DNA of 64,000 nucleotides from the NCBI GenBank assembly GCA_024345305.1, contig BRON01000022.1, positions 124,001 to 188,000 of the forward strand, written 5' to 3'. Origin of the DNA: Mrakia gelida. Lineage: Eukaryota > Basidiomycota > Tremellomycetes > Cystofilobasidiales > Mrakiaceae. Position numbers and translations under genes: made by a program. The notes beneath the pieces were generated by a model, which worked only from the letters and a program-made list of their open reading frames with translations, did not search any database and was not told the DNA's origin. Below are positions 1 through 11,730 of the stretch, one piece after another (position 1 is the stretch's first letter; each line of letters begins with the position of its first letter).

Positions 1-318
1 TGCTCGAGGTTGGTCTGCAGAGATTTTCCAGCCAACGAATTACTCTCTCAAGTTACTCAGTACGTCAAAGAGATACACCAACCCGAGGTTCGCTCCTTTG
101 GAAGAACAAAGTTGAGCTCCTTGGACTTATTTTCAGCTCGTTCCGTCAAGGGTGAAGCTCAAGTCCTTCTTCTCTCCTACTCCCCTTCGCAGTTTCTCGT
201 ATCGATTCTGGCCAGCGTCTCGGATGGATATCTCCTAGTGAGAACATTGTTTGTCGTCTCCTCCGGAATGTTCAGCCTCTCTAACCCTTTTGCGGAAGTT
301 GGAACAGCAGAGTAGCGG

Positions 319-337
319 AAACGACAGCCTGTCGTTT
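319..337. repeat. Palindromic repeat copy 1
   Basis: AAACGACAGCCTGTCGTTT: 9-bp inverted arms around one central base. About 80 bp of flank (300-375) also resembles the copy at 12911. Confidence 0.8.
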
Positions 338-2169
338 CTCATGCTCGCTATGGAGCGGAAAAACGATGCGATGGCGGGTCAGAAAGATGTTTTGGTTACC
401 GCCCTTTCTCCCTTTCTTCTCTTCTTTCACAGCTGCTTTCGCTGACGCGTTTTTCAACTGTTCCTTTCAACGGCATGCTAGAGGCGATATTATCCGTTTG
501 TACACTGTCTCCAACTGTTTAACTGAACCCCTCTCCCTGTTTGTCCTCTACTGGGCAGCTACCCTCACCACCTCGACTTCGATTATCGTGGGACATCCTA
601 CTTCTTTTCTCCGAGCAAGCTGATCCTGGGACCCTTGCCGTTCTTGTAAGGGGTTAGGATTAGAACTTCGTCTCCTGCACTGACGACGTGGCCTCCCTCC
701 CGTGCCGACACTCTAAGGAGAAGAAGATGGAGTATCGTCCGAATCAAGCAGCTCGCTTCCTCTTTGCAACTGGCGGGAGCTCAAAACGCCACGTAGCGAA
801 GGACCGCCGACCTCCGCTTCCTTTCTCTCTCAGTTCCGAGATCCCAACAGTATCATCATTGTCTCTTTACTTCGAAGCGAACCTCCCTTGTGGCTGTTGA
901 TATGTTGATTACGGCGCCGAGATTACTGTTCATATCTGCTTGATATCCTCCATCGCCTCCACGTTTCACTTTCACGTACTTACACGTCGCTCTTTCTTTT
1001 CGACCTAAAGACCTTTATCTTCATAGCTTAAGTTGATACAATAACTTGCACGACTTAACTTGCCAGGACCGGACGTTTCAACAGTGGCTACGTGAAAAGA
1101 AATTACTAGGAAGGAAGGGATCGTCCTCGCTAACGTTCGAGAAGTGTCGGAACGAACGATGAAGCAGGATTCGGAGATCGTCAGCATGATCAGTGGGTTG
1201 ATGGCTGGTCTGCTGAGGTTGAGGAGGCGGGGGAGTTGAAGGGAGGAGTTTTGACGGTGAGCTCGACGCATCTCCGCCTCCGTTCCTCGTTCGTCCGCTC
1301 GTTCGTTCGTTCGAAGCTGATACTCCCTCCTTCGTCGTGCTTTCCCTCATCGCTCGTCGCAGGAATAAGCCGACGTCCAAATATCCACCTACCTCGCGAA
1401 GCTCACCAAATCCCTCCATCTCACTCAACAACGCGATGGACAAGTTCACGCTCCCTCACGCTCCTGCGGCTGAGCGAAACGGGATGGGAGGGTTCGAGGG
1501 CTTGATGGGTGGTGGAGGAGGTGGTAGTGGGGGTAGAGAAGGAGGAAGGGGGGAAGGTGGGATGGGTGGGAGGACGAGGATGGGTGAGATGATGGGTGGG
1601 AGGTTCAAGAGGGATCACTGGATGGAGCGCTGAGGGGAAGGAGAGGGTGGGTGGGTGCGTCGAGCTTATTCACACATTCACGAGTACGATATATACCTAT
1701 ATTTTGAGACTGGACGCGTCGACTCTACGCTAGCTCGGCTCCGGTGTTCAAGACGAGAGGTGAACGAAGAGCTGGGACGACGCGTTGTCTCTTTCGACTC
1801 TCTTTGGCTTGTACGAATGAGCTGTCTCGACGTTTCGTTCGGAGATGGAATCGATTCTCCGACGGGCGTTGGACCTATCCACCTACAAAACAAAACCAAG
1901 GGACTGACGGGGGAGGAAGGTTCTTGTACTGTAGGTCGCGTCGGCTTTGATTGAAGTTGAGTTCGTCTTCTCGACCTTCAAATTTCACGGTTTCCCTCGC
2001 TCTCATCCTGTTTTTATACTTCTCTGTCTGCGAGCTAAAATACAATGATCCCCAAAACAATCATTTACCGTTTCCACCGAATCAAATCCCTCTCAACCAC
2101 ACCCTCCCTCCCCTCTCGGTCACTGCTCCTCCTCCTCCTCCTGCTTCACCCCCGCAAACTTCCACGCCT

Positions 2170-2480
2170 GCCACGCACTCGCCGCGAACTTCCCCAACGT
2201 CACCACATTCCCCACATCCAGCGGATCCATCAGCTCCCACCTCCCCCACCTCGCGCTCAACAGCACCGGCAGCGCGTGACGGGTCTGCGAAAGCAAGTCG
2301 ACGCCAGCGAGGACGCGGTAGCTTCCTCCGAAGGTTCTTGAACAGGCTCGAAGGGATAAGATGGTCGCTGGCGAGGAGAAAAATGCGTTCAGGAGTGGTA
2401 TCTGGAAGGACCGGCTTGGTGGTGGTAACGCTGTGCTTCAGAGCGAAGGAGGAGACTTATTGGATGGTAAGTGAAGTCGC
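2170..2480 (-). pseudogene. Relic of the gene at 33.7-34.2 kb
   Basis: The plus strand here aligns with 33690-33870: both share the block around GGATCCATCA, CCCCACCTCG and GTAGCTTCCTCCGAA in the same order and spacing. The coding strand is minus. At 33.7 kb this sequence is an open frame; here the equivalent frame contains stops and indels, so I read it as a decayed paralogue. The parent protein is itself unrecognised. Confidence 0.55.
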
Positions 2481-4789
2481 GTCGATCATCTTTCGCGTTC
2501 TCGTCTTCGGAATCGCTGACTGCTCTTCCTCTTCTGCTTCTGTCTTTCATAGCACCTCGAAGGCTCAAGGCAAAAAGATTGTGGCTCAACGACGTGGAAC
2601 TTTCACTCGGTCGAGCGGCTCTTCGTCGCAATCGTCTTCAGGTCCTTCGACACCAACCGACGAGACCACCTCGCTGCAATACGCCGAATGCTCGATCCCA
2701 CATCACTGTCACGCTCTCACCTCGCCCAACTCCCTCTATCCTTCCTCTCAGCCTCAACCTACCACGTGTCTCCCCTCCCTCAACCCAGAACCCTCGATAC
2801 ACCTCCTCCGCCTCACCGCATCGCCTCCTCGGTCCAACTCGTCCCTTTCCCGAGACCACCGGACCGATCTTCCTACCCCTTCGCGAGAAACGCTCAAGTC
2901 ATCCACTCACAACCCTCTCCCAAACCTCTTCAACCAGAACGGAATCTTCTCACCGGCTCAGGCATCCATCGAACTTCTCTGTCCCGTCGTCGAGGACGTT
3001 GAAACCGAATCGGTCTTCGAACTTGGATTCAGACTTGTTCGTCCCTCGGTATCTAGACTGGTCCTCTCCCTCTCCTGGACAATCTTGCAACTCCTCCTCC
3101 CTCGCCCCCCGCTTCCTCGACACGGCCACTCGAGGTCGTCCTTCCTCTAACGAAAGGAAGTGGAAAGACGACCAGTCTTTGGGTATGAAGGAGGATTTGG
3201 TTTGGAAAGGGACAGTTCTGGCCGTAGGAGAGACGAGGGATGGGAACAATTGAGGTGTTGGGAGAGGAGAGGGAGAGGAAGGGGAGTCGAGCTGGGAGGG
3301 AAGGAAGGAGGAAGGGAGGAAGCTCAGCCTCCACCGCCAGAATTGCTGCCTCGCCGCTCGACCGATGTGAAACCTACAGGGGGTTCCACAAGAGAAGTCC
3401 ACGCGTACCAAGTAGAGGTCGGTCTATAGTCTCGGAAGTACGGGATAGAAGGGAAGTGGAAGGGAAAGCGAACTCACCTCGAGCTCTCTTTTCGATGGAA
3501 GACGATTTGGATTCTTTGAAGCGTTCGAAGCAGTCAAACCTTCTACAGATAGACTAGGTCTCTTCAGCTTATCCGGCTCTTTCCGACCGACAGCCTTCCG
3601 AGCCTGAGCAGAGGACATGGAAGAAGAAGAAGGGAGGGTGAAGAGGGGAAGGGGTTATGGGTGAAGGGAGGTTTCCGCGCGGCGGAGGGACGCGCAAATG
3701 CTCCCCAGCCTTTTTTTTCCGGGGAAAAGTGCGCGTACCTTAAGCGTCCCTCTTGTTGAGATCTCAACAGCGACCTTCCCAACCTCTGACAGTCCCTTCC
3801 CCTTCATCCCCCCCTCCTCCTTCTTCCTCCTCCGGTTCTCTCTTTCCTCCTTCGACGATTCCCCCTCCTCATGGGACAAAACGTTCAAAGAAGTCCTCAG
3901 TTTCATGAAGAAGGAAGAACGAGAAGGTGGAAGAGGCGAGGGAGGGAAAGCATCTGCGCATCACCTACTCGGGACGGGTTCGATGGTGAGGTTCTTTATG
4001 CTCCTACGCGAGAAGAGACGTCGATCCGAGTGGGGGAAGTCTCGATATCGGTAGGTGGGAGAGGGGGGGTCAGGGTAGCAGAGAAGAGGAACGACGACGG
4101 GAGCGTTTCGACGATGGGGTACTTTCGACCGTTTGTTGGTCCACAACGAGGGGTAGCAGTCGAGGTGGCCCGCTTCTGGGTCTCGGCCCGTCTTTTGGAA
4201 TCGGTTGTATCGTCGAACAGACCCACCCTCTGGGAAAACCGGCGCCAAGTGGGCCGTCGACGACATCGAAGCACTCGAACGATACGTCAAAATGTATTCT
4301 CGATGGCCACGAGCAACTGCGAGTTCTGTCTTGTAAGACTCGCAACTCCTCTCATCGCTTGCTGACGCGTCGAATTCGGGCCCTCGACGTTCTTTCGATA
4401 GTACGCGACTGGGGCCGGGTACGCCGCCACCACATCCACCTACTTTATGTCTTCTTCGATCTCCCTCAGGTTTGCTTCTCAGTCTTCCGCATCCTTCTCA
4501 GCATGCTTACCAGTCGGTTCTCCGCCTACACTATGAACAGACTCCATGTTTCCCCAACCTCTGAGCACTCGACTCTTTCCTTGTCAACTGTTCTCTTTGA
4601 CTCCTTGTATCGGTTTTGTTTCTCTCGTGTTCGCTTGGCGGTCCTGCCGAATCCAGAGACTTCTCAAACTCCTCTCCTCTTGAATATCTCGCCTTGAAAT
4701 CATACTCACTCGGTTCGAACATTCATCTCGGAGCTTGTTGCAACCAACATCACAAACATGCCAAGAAGCGCTCACCATTCCTTTCATCT

Positions 4790-5215
4790 TCCCTTCTTCC
4801 TCCACCCCTTCACAGTATTCGCTGCCCTAGCTCATCCTCCGTGTCACATCTCAATACCACGAACCTCGAAGCCATCACATTACCCTCCTTACTACACTCT
4901 TCGAGGGTTCTGCCCTGCTAACCTTTTTGGCACACGCTCTACACCTCCTTGCTCAGTACCGTCCTCGTCCTACTTCCCCCCTAGGCCCACAGGAGTCGAG
5001 CCTGTAATGTCAGCCTAAGCACCGCAGTCTCTAATTCGACGTTGCGCTCCGTCTCGAATCGCCAGCATTAACAAAATGCGTTACGTCCTGTCTTGCGATC
5101 CAGGTCGCTGAACGATATTTACGCCCTTGTGGCAGCAGTTCTGGATTACCACCTGTTATTAATCATCACCAGTATACGCTAGGAATGGACGCGACAGGCT
5201 GTCTAGATCGGTTCT
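4790..5215. repeat. Dispersed repeat, copy A
   Basis: This region is a diverged match to 28300-28663: the shared anchor TCGAATCGC(C/T)AGCAT occurs in both, preceded by similar CT-rich sequence. In both copies the repeat ends with the palindromic core CGACAGGCTGTC (here at 5192-5203). No coding potential was recognised in either copy. Confidence 0.5.
5192..5203. repeat. Palindromic repeat copy 2 (core only)
   Basis: CGACAGGCTGTC core with decayed outer arms (flanks ACG and TAG). Confidence 0.65.
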
Positions 5216-5653
5216 CTGGGGTTAGGCAGTTACTGATCAATTTCGAACAGTGATGAGATGGTAAGTACTCCGCGTTTAGTTGAAGAAGAAAGATGTGCAT
5301 GGCTATCTGAGAACTATAGGACATCGGGATGTCTAAGAATAAAGTTGGCCCTATGTACAGAAGGCAGATCAGCCAAATAAAACGGAGCTTGGATTGGAAG
5401 CAGATCAAAAATTACAAAGCAGATTTAAACAGATGTACGGAACTAAGAGGGATATAGAAGCCAGAAAGGAAGAAGAAAAAAAACGACGTGTAAGTAGACT
5501 GAACCTTGTGTAAGAGAATGTTGTTACGTCCGGTCGACGCAGTATCGAAAGCTAAACCACACTAACACCGTCAATCAGATAAGTAAAACCTTCCCTGAAG
5601 CAGCGCGATCCAAAAACGAAACGAAACGATGAGACTTACCTCGTGCTCCTCCC

Positions 5654-6920
5654 TCATCGAACGAGACTGATCTTCCGCCTAATGGTTTCAACAATCCGGT
5701 TGCCGTTGCCTTCGTGCACCAGCCCCGCAAGCAGTTGCAAGCTCACAAGATCCAGACGAGAGACCGAAACGTCGGGGGCTGCGTTGAGCACTGTTGTCCC
5801 GAAGAGCTCAACGATCATGAGGAACTTGCGAGCCCGTTGAAGCCGCTTCTTAATGGCTTCTCTCGAAGTACCGCTGCTGTTGCCGTTGCTGCTCTTGATG
5901 TAGTCGGCCATGTCACCATGAGCGAGGACCAGGTCGATGAGACGTTTTTGCTCCGGCTTGGAATCCCACGCTGAAGTCACGTCCTCCTTTGATGACTGCA
6001 GTCGGCGGCAAAAAAGGGACACAGCGTAAAAGGTCAGAGGTCGTTGGACAAAAATAAAAAAAAGGTTGCTGAACACAGGACGGAAAGGTCGACTTACCAT
6101 ACAGAATGCTTTGTAAACGGTTCCAAGGTCGTAGTAGGCCCAGTTGTTGGCAACCGTAAGACATCGGCTCCGTCTGTCGAGTTGATCGATGGAGCGTAAG
6201 GAGGACGCCAGCCGACCCAGAGGAGTGATTACGGCGACGTCTACTGGCGAAGACTCCGACGCCAGCCGGACCAGTACGTTGACAGTCCCATCGGTCGGAG
6301 CGGTTGTTGACGATGCTGGCTCCCGGGTCCGCGCTGCAGTAAGAGTGGTGAAGTCGAATAGTTGGAGAGTGTTGAGGAGCTGTACAGACTTGGACGCTCC
6401 GATCTGCTTTCTTGTCTTTGCTGGCTGATGGGTGAGCTTTAAAATAAGCACGATGCAGTTAGCGATCACTCTCACCGCGTATAACTGATCGGGGGGCAAC
6501 AAAGAAAGTACTCACATATGCCCGCGACTGCCTTTCAACATCATCGAGTTCCATCTCAGAGTTGTTTCCGTCGGATCCATCATCATCCTGTTCGGGCGAC
6601 AGGCAGATCTGAAGTCCAGTGTGGTGAAAGGTTAGAGTCAGTTCATCTGCCAAGCGGGGGACGAGAGAGATTCTGATACAAACTTCGTAGTTGCCAGTCG
6701 ATGTTTGGATCCAGATGCTGGGAGCGCAGCTCGACGTCATGAGCCCTGCTCGCTCAAAGCCAGCGATCATAGCAAGGTACATCCTTGCGGCGTTGTGTGC
6801 GATCCTGTCACCTTTGCTGGCGTGAAGGGTTTCGTAGACCGAGTTGGCAAGAGAGACCAGGGATGGCTCTTCGACGGAGAGGGACTGCAAGGTTGGGCGG
6901 AGGACGTTGAAGGCAGACAT
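5654..6920 (-). CDS. Unrecognised 361-aa protein, three exons
   Basis: Function is not recognised. Exons at 6516-6920, 6098-6436 and 5654-5995 have consensus donors (GTGAGT, GTAAGT) and AAAG/GCAG acceptors; all junctions are phase 0, giving 361 residues and one stop. The start ATG at 6920 begins MSAFNVLRPTL. Exon 1 encodes a globular N-terminus followed by an acidic Ser/Asp/Asn stretch (EQDDDGSDGNNSEMELDD). Exon 3 is helical and charged. No membrane segment or catalytic motif was seen. The gene is divergent from the kinase at 7622, with about 700 bp between start codons. A relic at 57.6-57.95 kb carries its 5' leader fused to the start of exon 2, so the family has been duplicated. The exon structure is well supported; the role is unknown. 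Confidence 0.75.
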
Positions 6921-7621
6921 CGGCGGGTAGGGAGGGTTAGAGAGCGGCGGTTTTTGAGTGTGGAAGGTGGGAGTGCGAAGGCAGCAGAGGATGTAGATCA
7001 AGGAAGGTGTGAAAGATGAAGGTTGAAAGCAAAGGGAAGGAGGGACGCTTTTGAGTCGTTGAGACCGCACAAAGGGAGGTAGAACAAAGGGAGAGAACAC
7101 GCTGAGACGACTCAGCGATCAGCAGGGGAAGAAACAAAAGAAGCACGGAACAAAGGCAAAGACTGAAGCGAAGGAAGCGAAGGGGACAGATAGTCAGCCT
7201 GCGCTGATCGATCACCGGTCCCCTTTCATCCTCACCCTTACGCGTTTCATGTGCTTCGTCTATCGGCTGCGTTGCCGCTTCCCCTTCCCCTTCATACCTT
7301 TGTTCCCTTTGACCTTCACTCCGCACTCATCACAGCTTCGCCCTGCTCCCTTTCATAATCTGTTTTTCAGTCGACACACCAGCCCTTTCTACCAACCATC
7401 ACACCTACCAGTCGCACATCTCACCTTCGTGCCCCCGCCCTCACCCTTGCAGTCCACTGATCGTCGTCTCCCTCAAGTCTAGAAACCTATTCGTCCTTTG
7501 TTACTTTTGTAAGCCCTTCCATCGGCTGCTCGTCTTTGGGCCTTTGTCGGATGCATGGTTGCTGTCGACGCAGTAACTGATCTCTTTTCTTGCTTCGGTC
7601 CCTGCAGACGTATCAGAACTC
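6921..7621. promoter_or_regulatory. Shared divergent intergenic region
   Basis: Seven hundred bases separate the start codons of the minus-strand 361-aa gene and the plus-strand kinase. The left part is purine-rich on the plus strand and is partly conserved in the relic at 57790-57950, which suggests transcribed leader sequence. The right part is CT-rich and may contain a leader intron of the kinase gene ending near 7608 (CCTGCAG). No TATA box was identified. Confidence 0.4.
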
Positions 7622-9379
7622 ATGCCAGTCACAGACGACCTTCGCGCTCAGTACGCTTTGACGAAGAAACTCGGTCAAGGCGGATTTGGAACAGTGTACA
7701 AAGCTCAACGTCGCTCAGATCGGAAAGTGGGTCCTCACGTGCTTTCTTTCAGTCGTTTCGCATTTTTCTTCCACATATGCCTAGAGCCCAATATCACTAC
7801 TGACGCCTTCTATCTTTCTGCAGATCTTTGCTGTCAAAACTATGAAGGTCCCTGCCAGGTTGGACGTAGCCTTCACAAACGCAATCACCATGGAAGTCCA
7901 GCTCCTTCGACAACTTGAGCACGTCCACATCGTCCGCTTCGAGGAATATATCGAAACTCCCCTTACGAAAAACATCATCATGGAGTTTTGCGCGAAAGGG
8001 GATCTTCACACCTTCATCAACAGTCACCGAAGTCAAGGGTGAGCCTTCCTCGCCATGCAGCTTGTTCCCCTTTGTCAGTAAGGCGCACCTGACACATTTG
8101 AATTAGTGTTTACGTTGACGAAGGAGCAATCCAGAATATAGTCATAAGCCTCACCCTCGCTCTACACTACTGCCACACTCCGACTTCGACCAGAGGCGCG
8201 ATTCTTCATCGGGACATCAAGCCTGAGAATGGTACGTTAGCCATCCATTCCAAGACAAAGACATGTCCAGCATCAAGGGCTGCTCGCTTTGCTGACCTTA
8301 CCTCATGAGCACAGTGCTTTTCGGCAGTGACGGCGTCGTGAAACTGGCAGATTTTGGACTTGGAAAGCTCCTGGACAGAAACCAGATCTTGACCCGTTCA
8401 CTTGTAGGAGTGAGTCTTAGTGATATTTGGCTAGCTGAAAAACTCAAAACCCTCTTGATACACTTTCAGATATTGATTTTCGTTCCCTTTAACAACGGTC
8501 TGGTTTTCCTCCAGACACCTGGCTACCTCGCTCCTGTACGTAGTGTGGCTCTGCTGAATAGTCAGCTACATTGTTGGTTTACACGCGGCATGTTTCATTT
8601 TGTTCTACAGGAGGTCGAGAAGGGTTTGCCCTACGACGCCAAGACAGATATGTACGGTCTTGGCTGCCTTGGATACGAGATGGCGTCCCTCAAGTGAGTA
8701 AGAAACGGAAACACCTGAGCCCAAACGGGATGCAATGATGAGCAGCTTCTTTGAACTTTCTTCTTTCTGTGCTATAGATCCCCTACTCGGAAGCTCCACA
8801 CAGGGGCTGAGCGGGCATTTCAGCTGATACTGCCCAAGCAGTACTCGCAGGATCTGGGAATCATAGTGCTGAGACTGTTAGGAGAAAACGTGAGCCATAT
8901 TTGCTTTAACATCTGAATCCAGCTACTGCTTCGTCTAACATCTTGCCGTCTTACAGCCAACCCGACGACCATCTGCAACAAGTCTTCTCGCTCATCCTGC
9001 CGTCGCATCGTGGATGTTGGCCGCTCGTTCTGCTTCGGAGTGAGTCCACTCCTCTTTGACGCTGATGGGTTGTCATGCCAGATCGAACCTGCTCTCCCAG
9101 CTAACATAGGTCTGTTTACTGCTTCCTTGTCCCGCGCACAGCCAATCCACTAAAATGCTGCTTGCCAAAAAGGAGGCTGACCTTCAAGACCTCGCCGCAG
9201 ACCTGAAGACACTAGAGCTACAGCTCAGGGCCAAGGAGTCAGCCTTACGAGCACAGCAGAGAAGGTGAGCACGTACAGACAGCCCTCGGTCTAAAGATCA
9301 TTTGAAGAATCTGATTGACGCGTCCTCCAAATCACTCAACAGACTTCGTGCCACTCTCTCGCCGTCGCCAGAGCTGTGA
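7622..9379 (+). CDS. NIMA/NEK-like serine/threonine protein kinase
   Basis: Ten exons (7622-7726, 7824-8038, 8107-8231, 8315-8409, 8515-8535, 8611-8693, 8778-8889, 8957-9039, 9142-9264, 9343-9379) splice in frame to 332 residues. Kinase landmarks appear in order: glycine loop GQGGFGTVYKA (residues 19-29), ATP-binding lysine in FAVKTMK, catalytic loop HRDIKPEN, DFG in LADFGLGK, activation segment GTPGYLAPE, then DMYGLGCLGYEM and an RRPSA subdomain-XI motif. The activation segment and subdomain IX favour the NIMA/NEK group, whose fungal members act in mitotic entry and spindle/septum control; that role is inferred. Exon 9 encodes a heptad-like coiled coil (KKEADLQDLAADLKTLELQL), as in NEKs, where it mediates dimerisation. 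The protein is much shorter than Aspergillus NIMA, with no long C-terminal tail. Exon 5 is only 21 nt. The kinase call is firm; the subgroup is likely. Confidence 0.88.
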
Positions 9380-11730
9380 TGACTTGACTAGAGGGGATCG
9401 ACTGCTTCGAAGAACTCGAGCACGCTGAGGTCAAGGAGTAGGTGACGTCTCGGCATTTCATCCTGTTGGCGTTTCACTTCCTTTCATCTATTCCATTTGT
9501 TCTCTCCCTTCAACGACACTTCCCTTTCCCTCTCACTATCTACCCCTCGCCTTTTCATCCTCTTTGTGTATCGCTTCCTCTCATCCATTTCATCTGTTCT
9601 CTTCTTGTTCGTACACTTTCCTTTTACTCCTACAACACTCTCCTTTCTCGCACAACCTCTCCCCGCCGCCTTTCCATTCCGCTTCGATCAGAGAGCCGTT
9701 CTCGATCTAGCTTTCGGAGCTTTCCCGAGCCACACAGCCATCGACGCATTTACGCTCGGAACGGAATGAGGATGACGTTCCGGAGCCGATCAAGGGGGAC
9801 ATCGAAGGGCTGAGGATGGGTGCAGGATGAGTTAGCGCGTCGTTCCTCGACTCTTTTTCAGCAGCTGCAGATAGAAACAACTGGCTCCTCAGTTTTGCAA
9901 CCATATCTCCGCTGAAGCTCAATCTGGCTAGTCCGTTCCTTTCAACGCGATGTTCCATCGTCGTGATACCTTTCCCCGACCTGGTGTCCTCTTTGAGTTG
10001 ACCATTATAGGCTTCGGAGTATCTCAACGACGGACAATATCTACCTCGCACCTATATTCGGACACAGATCACGATATGAACATCCTCGCAAGACAAAGCG
10101 GAGTTTTAAATTCCGTCTCTTTCCTTTCCTGCGTCTTTCCTTTCGAAAACTCCGGCTCGTTCCATTCCCATCTTGGTCCTCCTGCTTTACCCAGACGCTG
10201 TCTTACGTCGTCCCTCTGATCCCACCTTGATACCTCCTCCAACATCTCTCCAACTTCCTCTTCTATACGTCTATCCTCCTCTCCGAGCACTACTTTCACT
10301 CGCTCTTACACGACTGGAATATCGATCTCCGCCTACGTCATCGATACCCTCGCTCGCGTCGTCCTCTTCTTCATCACCCTCGTCGGGTTCCAAAAAGGCG
10401 GCCTTCAAGGTTACGGGACGGCCGCATTCGTTCTCTTTGCGGCTTCGCTCTTCTGGAGTCTAGCAGCAAAGTTGGAGTGGAGGTGGGGGAGTTGTATACT
10501 TGTAGGAGTGACGAGGAGGAGAGAGACGCATGCCGAGCGAGCAAACTCGAGGCTGGATTGGCAGTTCGGTTGGAGTTGAAGATGCATTAGGAGACGCGAG
10601 ACTTCGCCGTGCGGACGTGGAGGAAGGCGAAGTTGCAGTGGAGGCAGATCCGCCCGTGGTGAAGGGAGAGGAAGCTCATCTGATGGACAGCTTAGGAGTG
10701 ATGGAAATCCGAGAAGAACGGTGGCGAGAAGGTGGCAGGGTCGCGAGAGAGTACGAGCGACTGGAAGGTTGAACCGAGTGCCTTTTTGAGCTCCTTGTGG
10801 AAGTTGGTAATGTGGTAGAGGGGTTTCGCGACGATGAAGCGGCAATCGAGGTGAATGCATATGTAAACGTGAGGAATGGGATTTTAGTTGAGGAAGAGGT
10901 TTGAAGGGACCCGGAACCGTCGAAAGGAAGCTGGGAGTGGCGGAGGGTTTCGGGGTGAAGGGAAGGGACGAGCTGGAAACGATAGAATAACGGGTTATGG
11001 GTTATCAAGTTTTGTGATCTAGTGGCTGGATCGCTTTTGCATATGTGTTATCTTTTGTTATAAAAGGACACATGAAGATTGTGAGGGACGCTACCACATC
11101 GACTTCCATCGGGGGTAACGGCAAAGTCCCTTGCGGGAAGGGAGGCAGTGGAGGAACCACTGGGTGATTTGTGGTGCTGAGGCTCAACGGAGGTCGGGTA
11201 GATTATTGAGGAGGTAGAGGGGGATGGAGAATGGTAAGACGATGAGACGCGCGTTGGCTGGGTCCTCCGACGCTGACGAATACAAACGAACGATTTGGGT
11301 TCAGAGGCGGATGGAGGAACGAAAAGGAGGAGACACACTGACCAGGTCGGACTGCGAAACGTTAGTTGCTGCCTCGGAGGTGGAGGAAACGAGGACAGTG
11401 ACAGCGGTGGCTGAGGCGATTCCTGTCGACCCGGTGCAGTAAGAATCGACAGGGGTCTGCAAAGTCTTTCGGACGGATGGCACAAACATAGGAAGAGATA
11501 ACGGGGAAGGGGTTGATGTCGAGGATAACGGCCTAGATGGAAAAGTTGGAAGATCTGAACAAAAGCGAAGTACGCGAGATTTGGCTGTCATGGGGCTGCC
11601 TCTGTCATGGTGGCAGTTGAGGATGCACAAGGCAGAGGGGGATCAAGAGACGAAGGTGGGGCCGAGCGACTCGCCGGTTTGATAGGCTGTAGAATTAACA
11701 GCGACCTGGCTTAGCCACAGAGCGATGAAG
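9380..11730. other. Intergenic, decayed coding-like fragments only
   Basis: CT-rich sequence follows the kinase stop. Two isolated peptides look protein-like but are not bounded as genes. On the plus strand, 10170-10460 ends in a frame containing SGSKKAAFKVTG, which vaguely resembles the C-terminus of family-2 glycosyltransferases. On the minus strand, about 10690-10870 reads IHLDCRFIVAKPLYHI and onward. Both are interrupted and I assign no product. From about 11000 to 11730 nothing was seen. Confidence 0.4.

Larger units (their letters stand above)
1..5650. other. 5.6 kb without a confident intact gene
   Basis: No reading frame here could be tied to a known family. Long frames at 1951-3253 are open in several phases at once, as expected from CT-rich, stop-poor sequence. 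What can be recognised is a palindromic repeat at 319-337, an antisense gene relic at about 2170-2480 and a dispersed repeat at about 4790-5215. A possible spliced signal (donor near 2467, acceptor near 2551) exists but joins no recognisable protein. A Ser/Pro-rich frame at 2550-3000 could be a decayed regulatory protein; this is only an impression. Confidence 0.5.

Noticed and set aside
1951..3253. 399- and 260-codon overlapping plus-strand frames
   Set aside because: All three frames are open together in CT-rich, stop-poor DNA, and part of the region aligns antisense to a minus-strand gene at 33.7 kb. Not accepted as a gene.
10170..10463. Glycosyltransferase C-terminus (KKAAFKVTG)
   Set aside because: A single short motif without transmembrane or catalytic context; could be chance.
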